NCBI GenBank assembly: GCA_035771165.1
Contig: JAWNZC010000314.1
Coordinates: 3,631,001 to 3,695,000, forward strand
From: Paragorgia papillata
Lineage: Eukaryota > Cnidaria > Anthozoa > Scleralcyonacea > Coralliidae
Reading direction: 5' to 3'
DNA: 64,000 nucleotides
The notes under the pieces were generated by a model. It was not told where the DNA came from, did not search any database, and saw nothing but the letters and a program-made list of their open reading frames with translations. The number at the start of each line of letters is the position of its first letter. Positions within the stretch are counted from its first letter, which is position 1. The translations under genes were made by a program, and so were the position numbers. Below are positions 50,841 to 61,189 of this stretch, piece by piece.

Positions 50841-52400
50841 CTCAGATCCTGTGGCTGTGCGCTATGGTATCTCGTCGAGATAATGAAATTAAAACTTGGA
50901 GTGTCCAAAACTAAAATCTAGTATTTTTTTTGTTGAATTTCGTGATTTGAGAAAAATAGCTTTAAAGTTAAGATGAAAATGTTATGTTGACGTTTGTCAG
51001 GCAAGTCTTACACATAGAAATAATATACCTAATAAGGTCTCTTATTTCTATGGTGTTACAGCAGCGGTAAAATGGATTGAAATGGCATTTAAAAAAGGAA
51101 AGGACTCAAAGGGAATTGCATTCCCGCGCGAGTGTTATCCCGCGGGGCTGGAAGCGCCTCGTTAGCGAGAGCCGTTGTAATGGCGCCAAGACGTAGTCCT
51201 ATGTCAAGGTGTCACTCCGTCGAAATAGGGTACCATTTGAATGCGTTGCGGCCGACTTAAGGTTACATTAGATGATGAGGATATGTTTTGGGAGATTGAC
51301 TAGTGCGCGACGAATTCTAGCGGTATGTATCTCAAATTTCCTGTCAAGAAAAACAAATTATTGCTGATCGTGAAAATATAAATTTGATGAGTATTCATTT
51401 CAAACTTTTCCTGTTTTTAAAGAGTTAACGAAAATACATGCACACTCCACGAAAATTCAAAAAATAAATTTACCGTTTGACTAAAAATATTCCTGCATAC
51501 CATATTTTCAATCTTGAATAGTAATTGCACAAAACCGTGTGCGCTTGTTTTATACTTTTTAGTGGTTATTTAGATACACGGCATTCTTTTCAGAGCTGCG
51601 TTGGCTGAAACGACAGAGACCAAAAATCATTTTTAACTAGAAAGTATTGTGAATTCATATGGTGACCGACTAACACAGAATAGTTCATAGGAAAACTAAT
51701 ATTGCAACAAAATTTGAAAAAAATTCTAGTAAAACCCGAGATTTAAAAAATCAGTTTTGTGCGCCAATTCCGTGGAAAAGTCGATGGTGGAGAACTCGTC
51801 ATGGACGAAAGAAGTTTAAAATAAATTCTCACTAAGTTTAAATTTTCATAATCAGTAATCTTTGGCTTTCTCGACTGAAAATGTGAGATATATAGCCCTA
51901 AAATTTGGTGCGCAATGGCCAATTTCCCAAAACAATGAAAGATATGCTTTCATCATCTATTGTAACCTTAAGGGACATCACGTAAAGTCCGAGTAATAGT
52001 CGATCTGCCGATGACTTTTCAAAGAATCGAGAAGTCGAACAACGTCGGATATTCTGGCGTTGTTGTTTATGTGGTGGAGGTCGTATCAAGGAACTGACGG
52101 AGGACCCGAACTTTAATCTAGCTAGGCCAAAAAATGTTTTTAAAAATTTAGGCTGGCATTTTATTGAGATATGTTAGTAACTCTCTCGCCTAAGATATGT
52201 TTGGCTTTTTGGTTTTAACCCCAAATTAGACTTTAAGGAGTTAAGTTCCCTATGTTTAAAGATTTGGGGAAGGTGCATGTCGAATTTTCAAAAATGTTTG
52301 CAAACTCCACATATACATACGTCATTAACAACTAACATATACTCTACACAGACTAGCGAAGCTACATATATCATGATTACAATTAACTTAGTATAATTTG
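50840..52400. other. Intron, nothing recognised
   Basis: AT-rich, no bounded repeat or exon. The minus-strand ORF 51898-52089 shows no family feature. Confidence 0.45.
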
Positions 52401-52409
52401 TTTTGACAG

Positions 52410-52493
52410 CTGGAACAATATTCAAATGAAAACAAGCAACTAAAAACAAAAGTTGCAGTAATGGAATCACGTGTACTAGATATTGAAAGTCAG
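52410..52493 (+). CDS. Zipper exon G (28 codons), copy 3 of 3
   Basis: Acceptor AATTTGTTTTGACAG|CTGGAACAA and donor GAAAGTCAG|GTACTG; 84 bp, phase 0-0. The peptide starts LEQYSNENKQLKTKVAVMES and ends DIESQ. With the first Leu as a, the four heptads have a = L, N, V, V and d = Y, L, M, I, a textbook two-stranded coiled coil. The Asn at the second a position is the type of residue that favours parallel dimers (established for GCN4-like zippers). Nearly the same length and splice flanks as exon E. Confidence 0.8.
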
Positions 52494-52549
52494 GTACTGT
52501 GCACAGTGTTTACAGGATACACATGCAGCTAAATAGAGAAAAAATTTAA

Positions 52550-53006
52550 AGTGCATATAAACCCAAATTTTTTATCATCTGAATACGTTCTACATAGAAC
52601 AAACAGTTGTTCAGTGAAATATTTTTTTGATTGGAGCTATTCCTCAATGGGTTTTTTTTGGCGATTCGCATTTCAGTGCGGTAATGAGATGACGTCTATG
52701 TGGGCATTTGGCTTTCTTTCCCTTTTTGGCAAGATAAACTACCTGAGAATTTTTGTGGAAAAACTCATACAATATGGAACATGTTGTTCAAACACACCAT
52801 TAATGGAAGAATTGGGTCATGTCACTCCCGCAAATAAATATTGTATAGATAATGACTACTTTGGCGTCATCTCATTACCATTTTGAAAACAAAAATCTCT
52901 ATTAAACCAATAAAGGTTGCTCCAATCTAAAATAATATTTCGTTGTTCAACTATTTGCCAAAGGTAGAACGTATTTAGATAATAAAAAATTTGGGGTTGT
53001 ATGCAC
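52550..53006. mobile_element. TTAA MITE, AGTGCATATAAACCC termini
   Basis: TTAA at 52546-52549 and 53007-53010. Left AGTGCATATAAACCCAAATT, right AATTTGGGGTTGTATGCACT. Inner TCTGAATACGTTCTAC / GTAGAACGTATTTAGA. It begins 56 bp after the donor of exon G. The 111-codon + strand ORF (52551-52886) is wholly inside it and not a gene. Confidence 0.85.
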
Positions 53007-53009
53007 TTT

Positions 53010-54000
53010 AAGTGTTAGAATATAACGTATAAATCAAACTTTGTTAGTTTTTGTTGTACAAGCTGTTGGTTATGTGTATATATAGATTATAGCATATAGG
53101 TAATAATGTGTAATATAAAAAAATATGAGCACTTTATTGCATTTACAACAGTAAAGACCTACCTAATATGAACAAGGTTTCTGATTGGCTATAAGTAACC
53201 AATCATATTGTCGATTATCAATTCGTTCCCATGCTCCTTACTGATTAGGGTTAGGGGAAGGTATTGGGTTAGGTTATCTAAACCAATCGGAAGTCTTCTT
53301 AGTATAGGTATAGGTGATGACCCATGCATTTACAATGGTGATGATTAAATAGTAATTTCCTTTGAATTTTCTTCATCAATTATGAATATGTTTAATGTTA
53401 TCTACAGGATCTACAGAATTGTTTTAAATTTTACACTTAAACTTAAAGAAATGATTTAATGCAAAAAAGTTGGGAGTCGCCGAACCTCTTTTTTAAATAA
53501 ATTGGATTAAGTGAAAATTTACGGTCATTTTGAAACATTACTGTTGTCATAGCAACGGCTGATACAGTTTATTTCTTAACAGTATTTGATTCCCTGAACG
53601 TTATTCTATACATAACACCAGTTTCATTCTTTTCCAAAATATTTATGAGCACTTTCTGATGTTGAAACTTGCATTTTCTCCACTTTGAAGAAACAATAGG
53701 GAGCCACTTTAAATTTCAGACAAAAGAGTGGGCACTTATTTAAAAATTTTCTTTCAACGAATTCAACTAAACATTTATTCCTAACAAAATACTTTGTAAT
53801 AATTACAGAGAGCGTGGCATTAGAACAAAGATTGATTAATAGATAATTACTGAGGCTAACGGCATTATTGAATATATTGCAGTCAGCTGAGGGCGTAGCT
53901 CGAAGACATTGTTTTGAATAAAGGAAAACCAGAAAAAATGAAGACAAACCGAACCTGGCAATCTACTTCCAGTTTTGATATGTTTCCCTAGGAGAAAATA
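53010..54000. other. Intron, nothing recognised
   Basis: No exon; the minus-strand ORF 53624-53947 (107 codons) has no family feature and low-complexity edges. Confidence 0.45.
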
Positions 54001-54007
54001 AACAAAA

Positions 54008-54155
54008 AATTGCCCATTTATTGTTTTACAATTTTACTTGTCAAAAGGAAAACCCTTGGACATACATTGCCGAAAAATTGCCCATTTATAATTTCACGTT
54101 TTTACTTGTCAAAGGGAGAACCCTCGGACAGACTACTAGGCAGTAATGGGTTAAA
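54008..54155. repeat. Two tandem copies of a TTGCCCATTTAT...AGGAAAACCC unit
   Basis: ATTGCCCATTTATTGTTTTAC...TTACTTGTCAAAAGGAAAAC at 54010 and ATTGCCCATTTATAATTTCAC...TTACTTGTCAAAGGGAGAAC at about 54077. The end (GGCAGTAATGGGTTAAA) matches 13580-13598. Confidence 0.7.
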
Positions 54156-54179
54156 AAAATCAACTGACATATTTTTTAG

Positions 54180-54299
54180 AATTCTGATGTGGTGAAACGT
54201 GCCACAGACATGCATCAAACTGCTGCCAAGAAGTATACTGATGCAACAAACATGGTGTCTCAACTACAAAAAGAGAAAGAAGAAAGTCAAAACGAACTT
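54180..54299 (+). CDS. Coiled-coil exon H (40 codons; 53 with the distal donor)
   Basis: Acceptor ACATATTTTTTAG|AATTCT opens phase 0. The peptide starts NSDVVKRATDMHQTAAKKYT and runs through MVSQLQKEKEESQNEL to a donor GAACTT|GTGAGT at 54300. A second donor GATCTT|GTGAGT at 54339 is also in phase 0 and would add 13 residues (VSIDSNYNTVEDL). Beyond it the frame continues to a TAG at 54369-54371. Three C-termini are therefore readable: two spliced forms and a read-through form ending DYFEDVEK. The helical, charged composition agrees with the neighbouring exons. The minus-strand ORF 54160-54405 is a shadow. Confidence 0.72.
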
Positions 54300-54419
54300 G
54301 TGAGTATAGATTCAAATTATAATACAGTTGAAGATCTTGTGAGTGACTACTTCGAGGATGTGGAAAAATAGTTATACCTTTACGTAGATCTGGCCACATA
54401 GACATAGAGTGTTGTTGTT

Positions 54420-54450
54420 GTTGGGGGGGGGGGGGGGGGGGGGGGAGCTG
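54420..54450. repeat. Poly-G tract
   Basis: GTTGTTGTTGTT then about 25 Gs; G4-prone. Confidence 0.92.
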
Positions 54451-54459
54451 CTCAAATTT

Positions 54460-54605
54460 CTAGGCGCGCGTTCAAAGGCGTGCCCACTTCTGAACATTTT
54501 TGAAATTTGGGTCTCTGAAACGGCATTTCCCGCATTTTGACAACACTCTTGAGCAAAATTTTAAAAGTTTTAAAGCATATGTTTTTAATGGTACATTGTG
54601 TCACA
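54460..54605 (+). repeat. Interspersed repeat, copy 2
   Basis: TTTTTGAAATTTGGGTCTCT, GGCATTTCCCGC, TTGAGCAAAATTTTAAAAG, TTTTTAATGGTACATT; same family as 35040-35235. Confidence 0.65.
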
Positions 54606-54614
54606 ATCCTATTA

Positions 54615-55166
54615 TAGTGGAACCCGGTTAATACGGACACCAAAGGGACACGCAGAAATGTCCGTATTATCCGGGTGTCTGTATTAAGCAGGCTTTCAGA
54701 ATAAACGTCACGGATACATGTTTTATCTAAAGGATACAATTAAAAAGTTGCAAAACAATGTTTAATTAATGTCTTAACAATAGCTTAAGTGAAAGTGAAG
54801 AAACCCAACGCTCATTGAAACACTTCAAGAAAGACAGTTGTAAAACAAGCCACGCTACTACGCTACTGAATTCAGTGATAAAATCGCATCTTTCAGTTTT
54901 TCACAGTGTACAATTAGCACATAATCGTGAACAATGAAAATATACAGTGCACAGAAAACCCATGTCTGTAAAGCAAGATTAACTTAGTATGAGGGCGTGT
55001 AACTCGGGTACTGAGAAAAGTGTCCGTTGTCGGTATTAACCGGTGTCCGTATTAACTACATGGTGTCCGTATTAAGCGGCCTAATGTAAGAGAAAATATA
55101 TAAGCTTTTCGTCGGGACAAACAAAACTCCATATTAACAGGGTGTATATAAAGTGAAGTTCCCCTG
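54615..55166. mobile_element. pogo/Tigger-like MITE
   Basis: TA|TAGTGGAACCCGGTTAATAC + GGACACC at the left and GAAGTTCCCCTG|TA at the right (TA 54613-54614, 55167-55168). Repeated CGGTGTCCGTATTAA words lie near 55030-55085. CAGTGGAACCT..TTAA-CGGACACC termini are the standard form of pogo/Tigger TIRs. About 550 bp, non-coding. Confidence 0.65.
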
Positions 55167-55715
55167 TAGTACATTACCCATCTTTTATTCTTGTATCTGA
55201 TGCGTGGTCTGTTTTGTCATTTATGGGGGGTGCCTTTAGCTAGAAGGAATTAATGAGGCTATGATGGTTACCTGAGTATTCTATCATTTATGAATGAGTG
55301 AATAATGAGTCAGTTGCTCCAAAATTCGGGGAGGGGGAGGTTTTAAGCACCCCAAATCTAAATTTAACGGGGCTGAAGGGGGTGGAGTCAACCCAGTGAA
55401 CTCTATATAAAGACTGGAACGATAACTCCATAAGAGAGCTCCTATGATTGGATGAAGCCAGGATGAAGCCAACGTGGGGGCCGCCATGTAGGTAAAAACA
55501 CGCGAGACGGTATGCGCGAGCTAATCGCGAACTACACGAAGCGTGCTCTCAAGGGACGGAAGAGTTGTCAGTTTCTTCTGTTAATGTTTTCAGATTTCTT
55601 GTCGTATTTTAACAACACTTTTTAACAATAAATATTCTCGGGAATAATGTCGTACAAATGAAATGCAATCAATCGAGAACTGGTCAAATAACAACTTTAT
55701 TTACAAGGAGATCGA

Positions 55716-55892
55716 ATGCCATCGACATCGTCTTGTCAGTCGAACAAATTTATTAATATGGACAAACTACAAGTCATCCAGAAGATTATGGACTCAGACG
55801 ATCGATGGTTAGAAAAACAAGATAAGTATGGTGTTCTTTTTTATTTACATGTGTTAAATATTACGAATCTATTGATTCTTAAACAAGATTAA
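55716..55892 (+). CDS. Small ORF at the 3' side of the P-like element, doubtful
   Basis: ATG 55716, 58 codons starting MPSTSSCQSNKFINMDKLQV and running QKIMDSDDRWLEKQDK before the composition becomes hydrophobic; stop at about 55890. The first 37 residues look like protein. A donor-like AA|GTATGG follows at 55826. It is antisense to the transposase. It could be an unrelated exon or chance. Confidence 0.2.
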   Translation: MPSTSSCQSNKFINMDKLQVIQKIMDSDDRWLEKQDKYGVLFYLHVLNITNLLILKQD

Positions 55893-57204
55893 CTTGGTGA
55901 GTTGGTGTCGGTCGCTCGGCATAATTCCATTCAGACTGCAAGATGGACTCGCTGTAGTGCTTCCCGAAGGTGAACAGACGTAGAGTGAAGTATTTATCTG
56001 CCGTACATTTGATTAATACACATCTAGGAATTCAATTGCATCTGCCACTGAAGAGCTTAGAGTCTGAGCTGCCAATCTAACGTTCATCTTATGCTTTTTC
56101 AAATTTCAGGTGGTTGGAAGTCAGCTTATTCCCCATCTTCAATCCCTTCAATGAAGGAGCCAATGTGTTAATGCATTTCTGGCAAGCTTCAACATATGGC
56201 ATGGGTTGCAGATTACAAAAACATCTTCTCCTGTGGTTGGGTGTTCGAATTTGGTAACCATCGAGTTGTACGTTGCACCAAATTTACAGCCCAGCTGCTG
56301 AAAAGTGCTCAAGTTGACTGATGTCCCATCTGTCGTTACAGACCATACCTTTAACTCAGCATCAGCTGCCATTTCTAGTGCCATCTTGACAAGTTGTGCC
56401 TGAACTGTCGATGATACCTTATCAGTTAGGAAGTAGCCAATAGGGCATTTCCAATGACCTCAAGCACCAACCAAGAGGAAAACAAGTGCCTCTGAAGCCA
56501 ATGTGTCAGGATCTTCTGGAATTGCTGCTCCCTGACCATAATCCACAAAACCAGCATACCGATCATTCTTCTGGTCCCACATTGTCTGCTTTCTAATGGA
56601 CATAGCATCAATGACCATGCAGCAATCTTTTTTGATGGATGCATTACGGACTTGACTTGCTACTAGGGCTGTGAATGCTTCTTTAAAGAAACCTGGTTCA
56701 CAGTTTACAGAGGATGACCATTTTCGAAGTAGGGATGGATTAGGTAATGGGATGATAGATCTTACATACCGGTATGCCTTGGGTGAGTAGAAATACAGTG
56801 TCAGTGCAAATTATTTTACTTCATCAGAATATCTTCTTGCAGTTGGTGCACTAGTTAAATTTTCTTTTGCATCTTGGAAAATAGATAGTTGTAAATTGTC
56901 AAATGCTGCTTCTGACATGCCACGAGTGCTAGGTAGTGATGTTGAAAATACTGATGCTACTGTATTTTTTTTTAACCTGCAGGTCCCATTTGCTGATGGA
57001 GGGATAGTATAATCTAACCTTTCAAAATGATTGCTGCAGATCAAACTGTATTGTGTTGCTTTCCACACTTTCCCAATGTTGTTTATTCTCCCACTTCTCA
57101 AGCAGAGCCTGATCTTTGAGAGGAAATCTACATTGTTATGAAAAGTGAAAAGGTGTAATTAAATTGCTATTTGTATATAGCTAAATGTATATTTTCCAGC
57201 TTGG

Positions 57205-57480
57205 CCATAGGTGTATTAGAGGGGGGGGGGGGTTCAGGGGGGGCAATTCTCCTCCCAAAATATTTGAAAAAGGAAAATTTGGGCACTTCCTGCTGGGAAT
57301 TTCAGGCAATTTTGATATGTATTGCTGTGAAATGTTCAAGCAAAATTCATGCGTTAAACTAAGACTGAAAAATACAACTTAAAAATCAATATTTAACCCT
57401 AAATTTTTCAGGCAAAAATCTCTGCTGCCCCCCCCCCCCCCCCCCCCCCCAAAACAGAATTGGGCTGCTATGCCTATGAG
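57205..57480 (+). repeat. Interspersed repeat with G and C runs
   Basis: Same family as 31270-31535: CTCCCAAAATATTTGAAAAA, GTGAAATGTTCAAGCAAAAT, GGCAAAAATCTCTGCTGCCC. It lies in intron 1 of the THAP pseudogene. The C-run at 57427-57449 interrupts it. Confidence 0.7.
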
Positions 57481-57611
57481 CTTGGCATTTGGGCAACCAT
57501 GTAATATGTATGCAGTGGGGCCAGGTTTAACAAAAGTGTACATCTATTGTTATTTTAATATAATTCCTATCATTCTTTGTGTACATAATAAATGAATCAC
57601 CATTATATTTG

Positions 57612-57716
57612 TTTAATTCTTTCCTGTCTAAGGGCCTTTCCAGAGGTGAGTAAAATTGTATGGCATTAGTTAGAATATTATACTAGAGTGCATTCAGGAC
57701 AGGAAAGAGTTAAATT
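57612..57716. repeat. AACTCTTTCCTGTC foldback
   Basis: TAATTCTTTCCTGTCTAAGG (57616) and GGACAGGAAAGAGTTAAATT (about 57698) are inverted. The centre includes GAGTAAAATTGTATGGCATTAG, a diverged member of the GAGTAAAATCGTCTGGCGTTAG repeat. Confidence 0.65.
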
Positions 57717-58474
57717 ATTTACTATTATAGTGTATTACCTACTGCTAGTCTGTTGAATACAAAATAAACACTCACCTGTGAAAATAAATGTATGGCTTGT
57801 TTTCTTTGTCATCGCTACAATACCCATTACTTTTGCATCCACTAATCACACAATTAATTGGCATGTTTTATAACAAATTTTTAAAAAATTAAAAAAAAAG
57901 TTAGAAATAGACTTATTTTTAACTGTAGAAAATATTAACAAGAAAATACCAGAAAATTTTGCGCTCTGCCAAAAAGAAAAGTACTGGCAAATTTTGTTTT
58001 TGTTCGTAAGTACTCATTTTTAGGCTTTTTACGGAAGTAAATGGCAAATTTGGACTATAAAAACTTAATCAAAGATAACTTTAATGAAGCTGCTGTCCAT
58101 ATTTTCCCTATGCTATGTCGAAAACCCTTAAGATATCCAAGCAAAACGAGAGTGAACTGAAGTTTCTGCGCGGTTTTTCGCCCGGACTTTTTCCCATTTG
58201 TTTAATAACTTTGTTATTTGTGAAGAGCTGTCTCAGAAAGTCACTTCAGCTGAAAGACTACTTGCTCTAGTTTGTTAGGGGCATAGAAATGCTGTTCCTA
58301 TACGTAAAAATATTGTGAAACTTGGCAGAAAATAACGGTGTTTTTCGTACTGTATTTTCGTAAAAGGGACTGGGGCATACCTACATGTCAGCCTCCATGA
58401 ACCTCCATGTTTGGCTTCAAAATTCCTGCCCGAGCTATCGTTCCAGTCTTTATATAGAGTTCACTGAGTCAACC

Positions 58475-58575
58475 TCGTACCCAGGGCCTTCTCGAAGTAG
58501 CCGGGCGGAGGAGAAGACCCTGACAAAGGCTGGTCACGTGACCCCAAGAATTTTGGAATATTTTGATGAGTGACT
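58475..58575. repeat. CCCAGGGCCTTCTC repeat fragment flanking the P-like element
   Basis: TCGTACCCAGGGCCTTCTCG ... GAGAAGACCCTGACAAAGGC ... GTCACGTGACCCCAAGAATT. Related inverted copy at 59826-59950. Confidence 0.55.
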
Positions 58576-58693
58576 CGCACTACCGGGGGGGGGCTCGGTA
58601 CAGTCACTGATAAACAGAGTATAATTGGCTTGCTATTCAGCGAACTATTTAAGCAACCAAGAATAACAAAAACCGTACATTGAAATAACAAGT

Positions 58694-58855
58694 CTAACTT
58701 CTTATTAACCGAGAGCGCGGTCATTACGGAAAAATATCAGACCGAGGTCTTGACAGTACGGACCGAGCCCGTAGGGCGAGGTCTGTGCATAAAGACCGAG
58801 GTCTGATATTTTTCCGTAACGACCAAGCGGACGAGGTTAATAAGAAGTTTATTAT
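58694..58855. repeat. Hairpin element AACTTCTTATTAACC
   Basis: Arms AACTTCTTATTAACCGAG / GACGAGGTTAATAAGAAGTT and GGAAAAATATCAGACCGAGG / CCGAGGTCTGATATTTTTCC, with a GACCGAGCCCGTAGGGCGAGGTC core. Together with 59085-59180 (AATCGACCGGTCGATTACGG; GCCATATAATAAATTCTCTT) it may be one end of a larger element of about 490 bp. Confidence 0.65.
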
Positions 58856-59179
58856 ATGGCATTTTGAAACAACAAACCTTACATTTATACCTTGTCATGA
58901 TACGTACTTTAGTCAGTTTAGTGTGACCTCGAGCGTGTGATATAAACTCGTCGTTTTCAATGTTGTTGCCTTGTTGTCATCGCTTTCGGACTCCTTTAGT
59001 CCTCAGGTTGTTGAATTCACAAAATTCTTGCGGTTTTCTTTCGTTGTTTAGTTGCAAACAACATGTCTGCCAAAATCCATAATCGACCGGTCGATTACGG
59101 AAAATAATCGACCGGCACGTGACGCATCTCAGCCAATGAGAACACACGATTTCAACGGAAGTAACTTGTGCCATATAAT

Positions 59180-59810
59180 AAATTCTCTTAACAAATTTAT
59201 CAAATCAGTTAATGACCATCTTTAGTAAGAAGCGTCTCCACTACAACATATTTGCTTTATACTAAATGCAAGCAAGAAGTGTTTATTTGTTTCTGGACTT
59301 TCCGAATCTAATTTAAAAAGTTTAGAAATATACAAAGTCAAGTCTTCAGTGCTGATCTAATTATGTTCGTCGATCGTGGTATTGTTGTTGATCGAATATT
59401 TGTATTAAAGTACAACCTCAACGAGGACAGCAGATTCGAATATGCCGTTTGAATATCAAATCAACAGATACAACAATTAAATTTCCACAAATCCCAAACG
59501 TATGGACAAGAAACATAAATGCGCTATACTGGACGGTAAATAAATTTCAACAATCAACAGCATTCGAATATTAAGTGTATGTAGCAGTACCTGTACCGCA
59601 GTAGTTCTATTGATAGTGGGTTTCTGTTTATGATCGTTCGTCGCCTTCGGCTTCATTTTTGGCGAATGACGGCAACAAATATGAAATATCCAGCAAATGT
59701 CGTAAATCAATGTAGTTTTTTGAAATATATCTGATATACCGCTCGAATTTAACTTTACAAGACTTGCAACAACCCTCTACGTTTATAAGAACCGAATCAA
59801 CCGCTCCCCC
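59180..59810. other. Non-coding stretch
   Basis: Nothing recognised; the minus-strand ORF 59477-59710 is not supported. Confidence 0.45.
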
Positions 59811-59825
59811 CAGGACGGGCGAAGT

Positions 59826-60040
59826 TCAAATTATCCACGTGACCAAATACTCCAAGAATCTTGGAGTATTTTGGAATCACGTGACCAACCTTTGCCAGGG
59901 TCTTCTCCTCTCTCCATTTTGAAAGCAGAGAAGACCCTGGGTACGAGGTTGGGGTGGAGTTGGCAAACTCGGGTGGAGTGGGCAAACTTGGGTGGAGTGG
60001 ACAAACTCGGGTGGAGTTACTGGAGTGGGCAAACTTGGGC
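59826..60040. repeat. Hairpins followed by a 20-bp tandem repeat
   Basis: 59838-59885: CACGTGACCAAATACTCCAA / TTGGAGTATTTTGGAATCACGTGACC. 59896-59944: CAGGGTCTTCTC / GAGAAGACCCTGG. 59951-60040: about 4 units of GGGTGGAGTGGGCAAACTYG. Several ORFs on both strands arise from the tandem repeat. Confidence 0.75.
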
Positions 60041-60184
60041 CACAGACTGCACAGAGTTGCCTGCGGAGTACGCTCTCAAAAACGAGGCAGCACTTCACTT
60101 GTAGTAGTAACTTCTAGTTTTATGTAGATTTGAAACCAATGTCATTTAAAACAACGCATTGAGTTTGAGAGGTGAAAGTATGCT

Positions 60185-60440
60185 TATTACGAGTACGTCG
60201 GTTAAAAGCCTTCGTTCGTGGCCTGAATCGGTCCGAATTAGACTCAGATTCTGTTTTCTACACTCAGGCCGGCCTCAAAATTTTAGGTCGGTCTAGCACT
60301 CTAGCAGGCGACCTGATAATAGGCCGGCGTGACCTGAATCTCAAGCCGGACTCGCGAAAACGATCTACAGTAAAAACCCTCCAGCCGACCTAAAGTCAGT
60401 CCGGCCTGAGTTCAAGCCAGCCTCATGCATGTAAACACCC
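60185..60440. repeat. GGCCTGA/TCAGGCC-rich inverted repeat
   Basis: ACGTCGGTTAAAAGCCTTCG on the left; CAGGCCGGCCTCAAAATTTT, TAGGTCGG / CCGACCTAAAGTCAGTCCGG and CTGAGTTCAAGCCAGCC on the right. Dyad-rich, non-coding. Confidence 0.5.
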
Positions 60441-60574
60441 CCGAGGGCTGTAGGTCTTCCATCATATAGGACGGTCAAAAGACTGGTCCTCCTAGTAGGG
60501 CTGAAAAGAGAACTTGTACGCATCAGCATGAAAGGCTAGCCTTTCTCGAAGAGCTAGAATATTCCCATGTAAAT

Positions 60575-61056
60575 GTGAGGTGAAACCCATGAAATGAAAA
60601 TTAAATTTGTCTTATTTGAAAGGACAATTGAAGTTATAGAGTAACATCTTTTGCAATTTTTCATTTCCTTGCTTTGTTCTTGAGATATTTCAGTTTGTTT
60701 GATATGCAAATTAAACATCTGGACATCGTAGGTGCATAATGAGCTATCAGAGAAGGTTAGATATCTTTTCTATGATCAAACCAAATTAATTTGAACGAAG
60801 CATGTGGATGTGTTTCGCCCACAACACTAAACATGTAGATCTTCAAGTGATTATTATATTTGATAATAGCAAAGATATATAACTTTTTCGATAACTCATT
60901 ATGCACGTGTGACGTCAAAATGTTTAATTTGCATATCAAACAAACTAAAATACCTCAAGAACGAAGCAAGGAAACGAAAAACTGCAAACTATGTTACTCT
61001 ATCATTTTAAGTGTTCTTTCAAATAAGACAAACTTAATTTTCGTTTCATAGGCACT
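60575..61056. mobile_element. TTAA-type foldback, AGTGCCTATGAAACG family
   Basis: Right end CGTTTCATAGGCACT|TTAA (TTAA 61057-61060). The left end is diverged (GAAACCCATGAAATGAAAAT). Arms continue as TTTGTCTTATTTGAAAGGAC / GTTCTTTCAAATAAGACAAA and GTTTGTTTGATATGCAAATT / AATTTGCATATCAAACAAAC. About 480 bp. Fragments at 8120, 27490 and 28935. Confidence 0.75.
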
Positions 61057-61189
61057 TTAACCAAAACGTAACGTGTAATGATTTTAAAACAGAGTCGACT
61101 GACGTGAAAAATTGTTGTCTATATTTAATTATATAAATTTACAAGTTTCTATCACAAAGCCTTGAATTTCATTGGCTATCGCAGGAGTT

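Larger units (their letters stand above)
56147..57864 (-). pseudogene. THAP-domain P-element-like transposase, three exons, inactivated
   Basis: Exon 1 (57864-57776): ATG then MPINCVISGCKSNGYC and YIYFH, giving the first THAP cysteine pair (CxxxxC), with donor CACAG|GTGAGT. Exon 2 (from 57127): RFPLKDQALLEKW, then a frameshift, then YSLICSNHFERLDY, the C-x2-H pair, and CRLKKNTVASVF. Together these form a C2CH THAP DNA-binding domain. Exon 3 (56777-56147): IIPLPNPSLLRKW and CEPGFFKEAF, then VIDAMSIRKQTMWD and YAGFVDYG (catalytic-core region), an in-frame stop at 56460-56462 where a Trp is expected, GHWKCPIGYFL, SVTTDGTSVN and NPCHMLKLARNAL. The last motif normally begins with Asp and has Asn here. 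The C-terminal catalytic Glu region was not found. Frameshift plus stop make it a pseudogene. Confidence 0.85.
55394..58466. mobile_element. P-element-like (THAP9 family) transposon, complete ends, 8-bp TSD
   Basis: The target duplication AGTCAACC is exact (55386-55393 and 58467-58474). The two ends are perfect 31-bp inverted repeats beginning CAGTGAACTCTATATAAAGA (55394) and ending TCTTTATATAGAGTTCACTG (58466). Subterminal copies of a GAAGCCAA...ATGTAG segment lie inside each end. Length 3073 bp. Inside, on the minus strand, is a THAP-type transposase gene with a frameshift and a premature stop. An 8-bp TSD and 31-bp TIRs are the known architecture of the Drosophila P element. Repeat fragments lie in the gene's first intron (57205-57480, 57612-57716). 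Confidence 0.9.

Noticed and set aside
52551..52886. 111-codon + strand ORF
   Set aside because: It lies wholly within the TTAA MITE 52550-53006, and its content is explained by the foldback arms.
59871..60104. Overlapping ORFs on both strands with GG/TP-rich repeats
   Set aside because: They come from the 20-bp tandem repeat at 59951-60040 and the adjoining hairpin.
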